A stretch of 34,597 nt of DNA from Lachnospiraceae bacterium (lineage in GTDB: Bacteria; Bacillota; Clostridia; Lachnospirales; Lachnospiraceae), in the NCBI GenBank assembly GCA_017622575.1, contig JAGAQU010000112.1:1-34597 (forward strand). The letters are read 5' to 3'. Both the position numbers and the translations under genes were made by a program. This document shows positions 25,857 through 34,551 of this stretch, piece by piece. The notes beneath the pieces are model-generated. The model did no database searches, had not been told where the DNA came from, and was given only the letters and a program-made list of their open reading frames with translations. Position 1 is the stretch's first letter; each line of letters opens with the position of its first letter.

Positions 25857-27123
25857 GATTACAGCAAATATGGGCCTCAAAGTAGCATCCCTGTTTTTCT
25901 CGTTCCTGCTTTGGATGGCCGTCAATAATATGAACGATCCCACGATCGACCGTTCTTTTAGCAATATTCCTGTTAAACTGCTGAATACGGAATTGATCAC
26001 GGATACCGGGCAGGTATACGAAGTTCTGGATAACACAGCCGTAATTGACAAGGTGACGGTGTGGGCTCCCAGATCTGTGATCAGCAGTCTCAGTGCATCC
26101 AATATCATTGCAACGGCGGATGTAAGTGAACTGAGCAGTCTTGATACGATCAGCATTAAATTGTCCACGAATCTGTATAATAGCGACATTGAGAGAATCA
26201 AGGGCAGTAATGATACCGTAAAATTAAATATTGAAAACAAGAAAACCAAAACGTTGGCACTTAAGTCAACTGTTTCCGGTAGTGTAGAAGACGGCTATCT
26301 GCTTGGTGATATTGTGCCAAATCAGAATCTGGTGAGAATATCGGGACCGGAATCGGTGATCGATCAGGTGGTGAAAGCATCTGTTGATGTACCTGTAACC
26401 GGATTTACCAGCGATATTGCTGACAATGCGGAAATCAAATTATATGACAGTGAGGATAATCTGGTTCAGGACAGCCGGATCACCCAGAATATTAAGACTG
26501 TAGGTGTCAAGGTGAGTATTTACAGAACGTCGGAAGTGCCTGTTTACTTCAGTACTACAGGAACGCCGGCTTACGGTTACAGAATGGCAGGAGAACCGGA
26601 AGGAAGCATAACAAGCATTGTGATTGCCGGCAAGGAGAATGCTATCAAAAATATTAATGCCATTGAGATTCCTGCGGAGGCAGTTGATATTTCTGATTGT
26701 ACCGAAGATTATACAACTGAAATTGATATTCGGAATTATCTGCCTGACAACGTGTTCCTTGCGGATGCTTCTCAGAGCAGAATAACGGTAACGGTTGACA
26801 TAGAGTCTGAAGTTACCAAAGAACTGGAAATTCAAGGGAGCAGGATCGAGGTAATCAATGTACCTGACGGATACAGGGCAACCATTCCTGAATTTGAGGA
26901 TAACGTGTTGATAGAAGTGCGTGGACTTTCCACGGATGTTTCCGGACTTCGCGGTGCGGATATGCGGGGTTATGTTGATGTCAGTGAATGGATGAAAGAT
27001 GAGAACATGACAGAGCTCTTAGAAGGGTATTATCAGGTTGAAATTGATTTTGGATTGCCTGATGATGTGACAATAACAGAACCTGTAAAGGTGACAATGC
27101 ACTTATCAAAGTTGGAGGATTAA
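25846..27123 (+). CDS. cdaR: CdaR, YbbR-domain regulator of diadenylate cyclase
   Basis: This 425-residue protein has an N-terminal membrane anchor (~5-25, MGLKVASLFFSFLLWMAV) followed by four YbbR repeats outside the membrane (~45-420). CdaR contacts CdaA and modulates c-di-AMP production. The extracytoplasmic repeats may sense the cell wall, though this is not proven. I choose GTG 25846, within the end of cdaA and preceded by GGAAGGGA; a TTG start at 25822 lies further inside cdaA with no better site. The four-base gap to glmM indicates co-transcription. Confidence 0.92.
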   Translation: MKNKITANMGLKVASLFFSFLLWMAVNNMNDPTIDRSFSNIPVKLLNTELITDTGQVYEVLDNTAVIDKVTVWAPRSVISSLSASNIIATADVSELSSLDTISIKLSTNLYNSDIERIKGSNDTVKLNIENKKTKTLALKSTVSGSVEDGYLLGDIVPNQNLVRISGPESVIDQVVKASVDVPVTGFTSDIADNAEIKLYDSEDNLVQDSRITQNIKTVGVKVSIYRTSEVPVYFSTTGTPAYGYRMAGEPEGSITSIVIAGKENAIKNINAIEIPAEAVDISDCTEDYTTEIDIRNYLPDNVFLADASQSRITVTVDIESEVTKELEIQGSRIEVINVPDGYRATIPEFEDNVLIEVRGLSTDVSGLRGADMRGYVDVSEWMKDENMTELLEGYYQVEIDFGLPDDVTITEPVKVTMHLSKLED

Positions 27124-27127
27124 GAAA

Positions 27128-28477
27128 ATGGGTAGATTATTCGGGACAGACGGAGTAAGAGGAGTTGCCAATGATGAACTGACGCCGCTTCTTGCAATGC
27201 AGCTTGGTCAGGCAGGCGCTTATGTGCTTACAAAGGAAAATGAACATAAGCCTACGATCATGGTAGGATGTGATACCCGTATTTCCGGTGATATGCTGGC
27301 AAATGCATTGATGTCAGGTATCTGCTCCGTTGGAGCGAATGCAGTATATGTCGGAGTGATTCCGACACCGGCAGTTGCTTATCTTACAAGAAAATATAAG
27401 GTGGATGCCGGAGTAGTTATTTCTGCGTCTCACAATCCTGTGGAATTTAACGGTATCAAGTTTTTTGATGGCAACGGATACAAGCTTCCTGACGCGCTGG
27501 AGGATGAGATTGAAGCGCTGATCAAAAGCGGTATGAACGGCATCAAATTTCCTATTGGAGCGAATGTAGGAAAGATCAAATATCGTACGGATGCAAGAGA
27601 AGAATATATCAATCATTCCATCCAGTCGGTCAATGTTGATTTGTCTCATTTAAAGATTGTGGTGGACTGCGCGGAGGGAGCATCCTTCTATACGTCGGTG
27701 GAAGCATTAAAGGAGCTTGGCGGTAATGTGGTGGCAATCCATAATATGCCGGACGGAACCAATATCAATGCCAACTGTGGCTCTACTCATATGGAAGAGA
27801 TCCGTGCCAGAGTTGTTTATGAAAAGGCCAATGTGGGTCTGGCTTTTGACGGTGATGCAGACAGACTTATGGCGGTGGATGAACTGGGAAATGTGATTGA
27901 CGGTGATCAGATCATGGCTATTGTGGGAAATCATATGAAAGAAAAAGGTGAGCTTACCGGTGATACGATAGTTGCCACTGTCATGAGTAACCTTGGATTT
28001 TTCCTGATGGCTGAAAAAAACGGAATCAGGGTTGACCAGACTAAGGTGGGTGATCGCTATGTGCTTGAGCACATGAAAGAAATCGGTGCCAGTCTGGGAG
28101 GAGAACAGTCCGGTCATATCATCTTTTTGAAGGAGAATACCACCGGTGACGGACTCCTCAGCGCCCTGCATTTATTACAGGTTATGGTAGAGACAGGAAA
28201 GCCTTTGTCAGAGCTTGCATCGGTTATGGAAGTACTTCCCCAGGCTCTTGTCAATGCCAAGGTTCCGAATCATAAGAAAGAAAAATACATGGAATATCCT
28301 GAAATTGCAGATGCTATAGAAAAGCTCACGGATAAATTTGCGGGAGAAGGCAGAGTGCTGATTCGTCCTTCCGGAACAGAACCTTTGGTACGGGTTATGA
28401 TTGAAGGTAAAGATCAGCAGATGATTGAAAAAGAGGCAAAACAATTGGCGGAGCTGATTCAGAATATTATGTTGTAG
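27128..28477 (+). CDS. glmM: Phosphoglucosamine mutase
   Basis: This 449-residue cytosolic enzyme converts glucosamine-6-phosphate to glucosamine-1-phosphate on the way to UDP-GlcNAc and peptidoglycan. It starts with GRLFGTDGVRGVAND. The phosphoserine is Ser101 in VISASHNP, the metal-binding loop is DGDADR, the sugar-binding loop is GGEQSGH, and the phosphate-binding loop is RPSGTEPLVRV. Length is normal. It is last in the recD2-glmM run, four bases after cdaR. GlmM binds and inhibits CdaA in several Firmicutes, linking wall precursor supply to c-di-AMP. Confidence 0.97.
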   Translation: MGRLFGTDGVRGVANDELTPLLAMQLGQAGAYVLTKENEHKPTIMVGCDTRISGDMLANALMSGICSVGANAVYVGVIPTPAVAYLTRKYKVDAGVVISASHNPVEFNGIKFFDGNGYKLPDALEDEIEALIKSGMNGIKFPIGANVGKIKYRTDAREEYINHSIQSVNVDLSHLKIVVDCAEGASFYTSVEALKELGGNVVAIHNMPDGTNINANCGSTHMEEIRARVVYEKANVGLAFDGDADRLMAVDELGNVIDGDQIMAIVGNHMKEKGELTGDTIVATVMSNLGFFLMAEKNGIRVDQTKVGDRYVLEHMKEIGASLGGEQSGHIIFLKENTTGDGLLSALHLLQVMVETGKPLSELASVMEVLPQALVNAKVPNHKKEKYMEYPEIADAIEKLTDKFAGEGRVLIRPSGTEPLVRVMIEGKDQQMIEKEAKQLAELIQNIML

Positions 28478-28508
28478 ATTGAAGATTACAGTAGTACTTA
28501 AGAACAAC

Positions 28509-28537
28509 TTGTATAACCATAGGGGAAATGTTATACT
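28509..28537 (+). promoter_or_regulatory. Candidate sigma-A promoter of the HPr gene
   Basis: TTGTAT (28509-28514) and TATACT (28532-28537) are separated by 17 bases, about 55 bases before the HPr start. GGAGGGAG precedes the ATG. Confidence 0.62.
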
Positions 28538-28591
28538 GAAATCAGAGTTACTGGAGAATCAGGCAGTAAATGAATTGGAGGGAGTTATAGA

Positions 28592-28855
28592 ATGGTAAGC
28601 CAGAAGGTGGTCATTAAGAATCCTACCGGGTTACATTTGAGGCCAGCAGGAATTTTGTGCAAAGAGGCCATGCAGTTTAAATCATTAATAACCTTTACAT
28701 TTAGAGGCAGTACGGCAAATGCCAAGAGCGTTTTGAGTGTTCTTGGTGCCTGCGTGAAATGTGGAGATGAAATTGAATTTATCTGTGAAGGTGAAGATGA
28801 GGTTCAGGCTTTGGAGACCATTGTAAATGCAATTGAAAGCGGATTGGGAGAATAA
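28592..28855 (+). CDS. ptsH: HPr family phosphocarrier protein
   Basis: This 87-residue protein is an HPr of the phosphotransferase system. His15 in TGLHLRPAG is the phosphorelay site taking phosphate from enzyme I. Ser46 in ANAKSVLSVLG is the regulatory site for HPr kinase, which in Firmicutes controls carbon catabolite repression through CcpA. Both residues are at canonical positions, favouring true HPr over a Crh-type protein, which lacks the histidine. There is no ptsI next to it, as is common in clostridia. It has its own promoter and a strong terminator, so it is probably transcribed alone. Confidence 0.92.
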   Translation: MVSQKVVIKNPTGLHLRPAGILCKEAMQFKSLITFTFRGSTANAKSVLSVLGACVKCGDEIEFICEGEDEVQALETIVNAIESGLGE

Positions 28856-28860
28856 TAAGA

Positions 28861-28891
28861 AACAGCGTTGCGGATGCAACGCTGTTTTTTT
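28861..28891 (+). terminator. Strong rho-independent terminator after HPr gene
   Basis: AACAGCGTTGC (28861-28871) pairs perfectly with GCAACGCTGTT (28876-28886) around GGAT, followed by a T run ending at 28891. On the reverse strand it lies 40 bases past the DUF3048 gene with a moderately T-rich tail, so it may act in both directions. Confidence 0.95.
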
Positions 28892-28932
28892 GATTCAATA
28901 AGATAAATAACAAAACATGTCATCATTTGGCA

Positions 28933-30096
28933 TTAATTTGATTCAATGGATTTATCATCAACATTGAAGGTATCGCCATCTTCGAGAATACATACCATAG
29001 TCTTACCGGTATTTAATTTGATCTCATTTCCGTCATCATCATAATATCTGGTAGCACCGTAGTCTGATGTCTTTTCCCAGTTTACATGAATACCTTTGCC
29101 ATTTGTGAAGAACCATCCATCTCTTGTGGTATCATGACACTGGAAGGAGAGATATCCCTTCTGGTCTCTGACTTCGAAATAAGTATTTTGAACTAAAATG
29201 TTCTTAAAGGACAGCTGCTTGTTGTTGGCAAGATCAATGTGAGGACCATCGCTGTCACCGGAAAGATGCTGATATCTGTCATATAAACCGGTTTCTTCAT
29301 TGTAAATGAAATAGCAGTTGGTAACAGGATAAGCAGGTGACATATCAATCTTTTCTGCTGTGATGGCATCGCTGTACTGCTCCAAAGTGTTGGGCTCTGC
29401 ATTGGTTGCGAACTGATAATGTGTCTCGTCGGAGTAGCCTTCCCTGTATTCGGTAGGATATCCGTAATGACTGATGGCTTCTGAGATCAGAGAACCGTCT
29501 GTAAATGCATTATCTGTAGAGTTCTTTGCAGTATCTCTGTAGGAAACCTTACTGTAATCAATACAGTTAATGTTCTGGGTGTCATCTCTGGCAATCAGAT
29601 CATCTATGTAGAAAGGTCCGCCGTAGTGAATATAAATGGCATCCCACTCAAATGCCCAATATAAATAGTAATCACGACAGCTTCTGATATTACCAACCTT
29701 TTCAAGGTCTTTCCAATTCTCCCAGATACCCATAAGTCTGGTCATGCTGCCCTCTACATTACATTCATAAAGTATAGAAGCTTCAGACAGACCATACTGA
29801 CTTGCTGTCTTGGAATTGGGAACCATAATGGCAACGGGACGGGTCTTTGCAACCTCTTCATCCACCCATTCATTTGTTAAGCGGCTCTTGACCATGCCTT
29901 CTGCCGGGGGAGTATCCGGATCTTCTTCTCCTTCAGCCTCATCTGTGGATTCTGTTTCCTCTTCCTCCTGGGGCTGTGCCTCCACGATGGGTTCCACAAT
30001 AGGCTGTGTTGCGGTTTCTTCTTCTTTTTTACCGCAGCCAAACAATAAAAGAGATGAAGATAAGGCTACAAGAAAAAGCACTTGTAATCTTTTCAT
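28933..30096 (-). CDS. DUF3048 (YerB-like) lipoprotein
   Basis: This 387-residue protein starts with a lipoprotein signal peptide (MKRLQVLFLVALSSS, lipobox LFGC with Cys near residue 21). An acidic Glu-rich linker (~28-65) is followed by the two-part DUF3048 domain (~75-385), recognisable from RPVAIMVPNSKTASQYGLS and NIRSCRDYYL. YerB-type proteins are membrane-anchored on the outer face; their role is unknown. I choose ATG 30096, with GAGGAAAT upstream, because it starts the signal peptide. A longer frame from 30213 runs through the promoter. The gene stands alone on the reverse strand between HPr and the sugar genes. Confidence 0.88.
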   Translation of the reverse strand: MKRLQVLFLVALSSSLLLFGCGKKEEETATQPIVEPIVEAQPQEEEETESTDEAEGEEDPDTPPAEGMVKSRLTNEWVDEEVAKTRPVAIMVPNSKTASQYGLSEASILYECNVEGSMTRLMGIWENWKDLEKVGNIRSCRDYYLYWAFEWDAIYIHYGGPFYIDDLIARDDTQNINCIDYSKVSYRDTAKNSTDNAFTDGSLISEAISHYGYPTEYREGYSDETHYQFATNAEPNTLEQYSDAITAEKIDMSPAYPVTNCYFIYNEETGLYDRYQHLSGDSDGPHIDLANNKQLSFKNILVQNTYFEVRDQKGYLSFQCHDTTRDGWFFTNGKGIHVNWEKTSDYGATRYYDDDGNEIKLNTGKTMVCILEDGDTFNVDDKSIESN

Positions 30097-30157
30097 CAAT
30101 ATTTCCTCACTTTCATTATTAAATGGCAGCTTGTATACAAAATGCCACACAACTGTC

Positions 30158-30186
30158 ATTATAACACAGATAAAATGTATCGTCAC
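30158..30186 (-). promoter_or_regulatory. Candidate promoter of the DUF3048 lipoprotein gene
   Basis: On the reverse strand GTGACG (30181-30186) and a perfect TATAAT (30158-30163) are 17 bases apart. They lie about 60 bases before the ATG. Confidence 0.6.
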
Positions 30187-30327
30187 TAGAAAAATGTGTA
30201 AAAACTTATACAAAAATATTAAAAAAATGTTACAGACAATACATACACTTGTACAAATTCAAAAATAAGGGTAAACTATACGTATTGAATGCATATAAGA
30301 TGAAAGATTTATATGAAAGGACATGTC

Positions 30328-31170
30328 ATGAAAAAGATAATTGTAACAGGCTGTAACGGCCAGCTGGGACGCGCCATCAACAAGGAGCTTGCCGGCAATA
30401 GTGAAATTGAATTTGTTAATACCGATGTGGGAGAGCTTGATATCACCAGCATAGATAAGGTAATGGAACTGGCAAGAGAGGTAAAGCCCTATGCAATCAT
30501 CAATTGTGCGGCCCACACGGCGGTGGATGCCTGTGAGACGGACTGGGATAACGCTTACCGTATCAATGCCATCGGTCCCAGAAACTTAAGTATTGCTGCC
30601 ACGGAGACCGGTGCCAAGATGATCCATGTTTCCACAGATTATGTATTTGACGGCAAATCTGCAAAGCCATATATTGAGTTTGATAAACCCAATCCCCAGG
30701 GCGCCTACGGCGCAACCAAGCTGGCGGGTGAGAATATGGTAAAAGATTTTGCGGATCATTATTTTATCTTCAGAACGGCATGGTTATATGGAGAGGGCAA
30801 AAACTTTGTGAAGACCATGCTCCGTTTATCGGAAACAAATGAAAAGGTGCGAGTTGTCAATGATCAGTTCGGAAGCCCAACCAGTACAAAAGAGCTGGCA
30901 GGCGTCATCGCCCATCTTCTCTTTACGGAAAATTACGGTTTGTTTCATGCTACCTGTGAAGGAAGCTGCAGCTGGGCAGACTTTGCAAAAGAAATTTTCA
31001 GACTGGCAGGAAAGACCACACAGGTTGAGGGGATTACTACAGAGGAATATAATGCTCCTGCACCGCGCCCGGCATATTCCATTCTGGAAAATTATATGCT
31101 GAAGCTGACCGATGATTATCGATTTGCGGACTGGCACGATGCCATTGAGACATACATGAAGACTTTATAG
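30328..31170 (+). CDS. rfbD: dTDP-4-dehydrorhamnose reductase
   Basis: This 280-residue short-chain dehydrogenase matches RfbD/RmlD, which makes dTDP-L-rhamnose in the final step of that pathway. The NAD(P)-binding loop is GCNGQLGRA (~8-16), and the catalytic region holds STDYVFDG and the YGATK (YxxxK) pair. The C-terminal substrate domain includes RPAYSILEN. I choose ATG 30328 after AAAGGA (30316-30321, six-base spacing); an ATG at 30313 lies before that site. rfbA, rfbB and rfbC are not in the window. It starts the surface-sugar area and is followed 19 bases later by a DUF212 gene. Confidence 0.9.
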   Translation: MKKIIVTGCNGQLGRAINKELAGNSEIEFVNTDVGELDITSIDKVMELAREVKPYAIINCAAHTAVDACETDWDNAYRINAIGPRNLSIAATETGAKMIHVSTDYVFDGKSAKPYIEFDKPNPQGAYGATKLAGENMVKDFADHYFIFRTAWLYGEGKNFVKTMLRLSETNEKVRVVNDQFGSPTSTKELAGVIAHLLFTENYGLFHATCEGSCSWADFAKEIFRLAGKTTQVEGITTEEYNAPAPRPAYSILENYMLKLTDDYRFADWHDAIETYMKTL

Positions 31171-31189
31171 GAGAAGAGAAGGAAGCAAC

Positions 31190-31645
31190 ATGAGTTTTTT
31201 ACAGGAGCTGGTTCATAACAGGATTTTTGTATCAGCCGTTCTGGGCTGGTTTATTGCACAGGTTCTTAAGACCATCATTCATATGTTTCTTACCAAGCAA
31301 TTTGTGGCAGAGAGAATGATCGGAAGTGGCGGAATGCCGAGTTCCCATTCCGCAACGGTATGTGCGCTTGCAACGGCAACGGGAATGGAATATGGTGGAG
31401 GCAGCTTTGAATTTGCAATCGCTGTTATTTTGGCTATCATCGTCATGCATGACGCCATGGGTGTGCGCAGGGAAACAGGAATTCAGGCGAAGGTGATCAA
31501 TGAAATGCTGGAGGTATTTACCAATATGGGCAAAAAGATGAGTCCCGAGGAGAAGCTGAAGGAATTTGTGGGACATACTCCGCTTCAGGTTCTGGCAGGT
31601 GCCATATTGGGAATTCTGATCGCAGTCATGGTATGTATGCCATAA
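31190..31645 (+). CDS. DUF212 / divergent PAP2 family membrane protein
   Basis: This 151-residue protein belongs to the DUF212 family, distantly like PAP2 phosphatases and haloperoxidases. Conserved motifs are GSGGMPSSHSATV (~43-55) and MHDAMGVRRETG (~84-95). About four membrane segments are present. The PSSH motif resembles the PAP2 phosphatase histidine motif, so lipid-phosphate chemistry is possible but unproven for this family. AAGGAAG precedes the ATG. The next gene, gmd, has its own promoter after this gene. Confidence 0.86.
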   Translation: MSFLQELVHNRIFVSAVLGWFIAQVLKTIIHMFLTKQFVAERMIGSGGMPSSHSATVCALATATGMEYGGGSFEFAIAVILAIIVMHDAMGVRRETGIQAKVINEMLEVFTNMGKKMSPEEKLKEFVGHTPLQVLAGAILGILIAVMVCMP

Positions 31646-31650
31646 TATTT

Positions 31651-31679
31651 TTGACAGAAAGCCATATTTAAATTATTAT
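31651..31679 (+). promoter_or_regulatory. Strong sigma-A promoter of gmd
   Basis: A perfect TTGACA (31651-31656) lies 17 bases from TATTAT (31674-31679). The distance to the gmd start is about 45 bases, with AAAGGAGATC just upstream of the ATG. This is the closest match to consensus that I found in the window. Confidence 0.82.
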
Positions 31680-31723
31680 AGAGAGAGAAACAGTATAATA
31701 ACGGATAACAAAAGGAGATCATT

Positions 31724-32797
31724 ATGCAGAACATAGCGTTGATTACAGGTATTACAGGACAGGATGGTTCTTATCTTGCGGAATTCCTGTTGGAGAAGGG
31801 ATATGAGGTACACGGACTGATCCGCAGACACAGCATCAGCAATACATCCCGTATCGATCATATTATCAATTCCGATTACAATAAAGTAAAATTTTTCCTG
31901 CACTATGCAGATACCACAGATTCCAGCAATCTGATGAGACTGATCGCAGAGATCAGGCCTACAGAGGTTTACAATCTTGCTGCCCAGTCCCATGTAGGGG
32001 TATCTTTCGAGGTGCCGGAGTATACAGCGGAGGCAACAGGTGTGAGCACCTTAAAGCTTCTGGAGGCTCTTCGTGTAAACGGTGGCAACTGCCGTTATTA
32101 TCAGGCTTCCACCTCAGAGCTTTTCGGAGGACTCCCGGAGACGGCTCCCCAGAGTGAAGCAACTCCCTTTTATCCCAAGAGCCCTTACGGAGTTGCCAAG
32201 CTGTATTCCTACTGGATTACTGTAAACTACAGGGAATCCTACAATATGTTTACCTGTAATGGTATTCTTTTCAATCATGAATCTCCGAGACGTGGCGAAA
32301 ACTTCGTGACCAGAAAGATCACCCTTGCCATTGCCAATATCATTGCCGGAAAGCAGGAGAAGCTCTCTCTCGGAAATATGAATGCCAAGCGCGACTGGGG
32401 CTTTGCGGGAGACTATGTAAAGGGTATGTGGCTGATGCTGCAGCAGGACAAGCCGGGAGACTACGTTCTTGCCACCAATGAGACCCATACCGTCAGAGAA
32501 TTTGTGGAGGCGGCATTTCGTGAGCTTGGTATTACCGTCAGATGGGAAGGAACCGGCGTGAACGAAAAGGGATATGACAGTGAGACAGGAAAGCTCCTCG
32601 TAGATGTGAATCCCGAATTTTACCGCCCTGCAGAGGTGGAATTCCTCTGGGGAAATTCAGCGAAAGCGGAGAAGGCTCTCGGCTGGAAGAGAGATGTGGA
32701 CTTTAAAGGCCTTGTGAGCATGATGATGGATGCTGACCTTAGAGAGATTGCAGGTATCAGCTGTGAAGAATATAAGAACAGGAAAGAGAACAAGTAA
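31724..32797 (+). CDS. gmd: GDP-mannose 4,6-dehydratase
   Basis: This 357-residue enzyme converts GDP-D-mannose to GDP-4-keto-6-deoxymannose, the first step to GDP-L-fucose. It begins with the NADP-binding sequence [16 protein letters not shown]. It also has [12 protein letters not shown], the catalytic Thr/Ser-Glu region [13 protein letters not shown] (YxxxK), and [15 protein letters not shown], all hallmark Gmd segments. Length is normal. It is transcribed from a strong promoter of its own. The window ends within a probable fcl gene, the next step, after one large membrane protein gene. Confidence 0.96.
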   Translation: MQNIALITGITGQDGSYLAEFLLEKGYEVHGLIRRHSISNTSRIDHIINSDYNKVKFFLHYADTTDSSNLMRLIAEIRPTEVYNLAAQSHVGVSFEVPEYTAEATGVSTLKLLEALRVNGGNCRYYQASTSELFGGLPETAPQSEATPFYPKSPYGVAKLYSYWITVNYRESYNMFTCNGILFNHESPRRGENFVTRKITLAIANIIAGKQEKLSLGNMNAKRDWGFAGDYVKGMWLMLQQDKPGDYVLATNETHTVREFVEAAFRELGITVRWEGTGVNEKGYDSETGKLLVDVNPEFYRPAEVEFLWGNSAKAEKALGWKRDVDFKGLVSMMMDADLREIAGISCEEYKNRKENK

Positions 32798-32821
32798 CGG
32801 TGCTAAAGAGGCATTAAATGC

Positions 32822-34492
32822 ATGGTATCAGTATTACTTATATGGATTTATATGATCATTACCTGTTATGTTACAGGATATACGGTACTTAAGATCCTTG
32901 CCCTGAAACGGGGGTACCGGATCAGAAGAGAGAGCAGCTATCTATATGCAGGTATTGTGACTGTAACGGTATATGCCCAGTTTTTCAGTATCTTTTATAA
33001 GGTGGGGCTTCTTGCGAACCTGATTCTTCTGATCATCTGCGGCATTTGTGTCTGCGTGTTCTTTCGGGATTTTTCAGACAAGCTTCATACGATGCGACTT
33101 ACCATTACCCCTGTGAAAGCAGGGGTAGTCCTGTTATTGTTCCTGCTTTTTGCCTACGGTACCTCCACCGGAATCATCCACTACGATACGGGGCTGTATC
33201 ATGCCCAGAGCATCCGGTGGATCGAGGAAATAGGCGCCGTAAAGGGGCTTGGCAATCTGCACAGCAGACTGGCTTACAACAGCGCAGCTTTCTGTCTGTC
33301 TGCACTGTACAGCTTTTCTTTTCTTTCCGGACAGTCCTTTCATTGCTGTGCCGGTTTTTTAGCATTTTTGCTGGCACTGACCTGCGGGGAAGCTTTTTCG
33401 AAGAACAGGGAAAAAAAGCTGAAGCTTTCGGACTTTGCCCGTGTGCTTGGAATTTACTATCTACTGATCATCTTCGATGAGATGATCTCGCCGGCCTCCG
33501 ATTATTTTATGGTACTGTGTGTCTTTTATATTGTAATCAGGTGGCTGGATCTGTTGGAAGAGGGAGAGAAATCCTATGTGCCCTACGGCCTTTTGTGTAT
33601 CATGGGAGTCTGCGTGGTTACCTTCAAGCTCTCCGGTGCACTGATTTTGCTGCTCACCTTAAAGCCGGCAGTTCAGATGATCCGGGAGAAGAGAGGAAAG
33701 GAAATTCTTCTATACATGGGGGCAGGAGTTCTGACATTGCTTCCTTTTCTGATCAGAAATGTGATATTATCGGGATGGCTTTTGTATCCCTTTACTTTTG
33801 TCGATTTATTTGATGTTCCCTTCAAAATTCCGAAGGGAATGGCAGATTACGATTCTAAGGAAATTCAGGTATTCGGAAGAGGTTATTCCGATGTGACAAG
33901 GTATGAGGAGCCAATTACCGTATGGTTTCAGGATTGGGCAGCTGCGTTGGATCCCGTGAATCTGGTATTTCTGATTCTGGCATTTTTGGGTTTTCTGCTG
34001 TTTACAGGTTTTGCCGTATACGGAATAAAAAAGAGAAAAAGGGAGATGGCGGAATATCTTCTTGTGATGGGAACCATGGGAGTCTGTTTCCTTTTCTGGC
34101 TTACCAGCGCACCGCTTATCAGATACGGATGTGTATATCTGTGGCTGTTTCCGGGACTCACCTGGGGATTTCTTTACCTGAAGGTCACACCTTATCTCGA
34201 CCGACATAAGATAGGCCTGATCCTTTTGCTCCTTATTGGAATTTATAAAGCGGGAAACTTTGCAGTGGAAACGGCAAGGAGCGGGACAGCAGAGTATCTG
34301 GTTTTACAGAAGGATTATGAGAATTTCGAGACGGTTCCTTATGAACTGCACGGATACACTTTTTATTATCCGAAGGAGGGAGATCGGACCGGGTATGCGG
34401 ATTTCCCGGCTTCGCCTGTAAAAGCGGAGGATATCTTCCTTGGCGATACCATAAAAGACGGTTTTAAAGATGTGATACATTCCGATTCATAA
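32822..34492 (+). CDS. Large polytopic membrane protein, probably LIC_10190-like
   Basis: This 556-residue protein has about twelve hydrophobic segments and a loop after the third or fourth with HYDTGLYHAQSIRWIEE and LGNLHSRLAYNS. That loop recalls LIC_10190-type membrane proteins found in surface-polysaccharide loci and some GT-C fold glycosyltransferases, in which acidic residues in the first outer loop act in catalysis. The C-terminal ~90 residues are soluble (GYTFYYPKEGDRTGYADFP). Its place between gmd and fcl favours a role in assembling or modifying a fucose-containing surface glycan. The specific activity is inference, and other families of polymerase or transferase are possible. The ATG follows AAAGAGG with slightly long spacing. 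Confidence 0.75.
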   Translation: MVSVLLIWIYMIITCYVTGYTVLKILALKRGYRIRRESSYLYAGIVTVTVYAQFFSIFYKVGLLANLILLIICGICVCVFFRDFSDKLHTMRLTITPVKAGVVLLLFLLFAYGTSTGIIHYDTGLYHAQSIRWIEEIGAVKGLGNLHSRLAYNSAAFCLSALYSFSFLSGQSFHCCAGFLAFLLALTCGEAFSKNREKKLKLSDFARVLGIYYLLIIFDEMISPASDYFMVLCVFYIVIRWLDLLEEGEKSYVPYGLLCIMGVCVVTFKLSGALILLLTLKPAVQMIREKRGKEILLYMGAGVLTLLPFLIRNVILSGWLLYPFTFVDLFDVPFKIPKGMADYDSKEIQVFGRGYSDVTRYEEPITVWFQDWAAALDPVNLVFLILAFLGFLLFTGFAVYGIKKRKREMAEYLLVMGTMGVCFLFWLTSAPLIRYGCVYLWLFPGLTWGFLYLKVTPYLDRHKIGLILLLLIGIYKAGNFAVETARSGTAEYLVLQKDYENFETVPYELHGYTFYYPKEGDRTGYADFPASPVKAEDIFLGDTIKDGFKDVIHSDS

Positions 34493-34551
34493 CAGCAAAA
34501 GTACCGGAACCGGGCTTTCGCTGAATATATAAACAAAGAGAGGACAAAGAA

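Noticed and set aside
29810..30268. Forward open frame opposite the DUF3048 lipoprotein start
   Set aside because: It is a low-complexity serine-rich shadow of the acidic linker and signal peptide.
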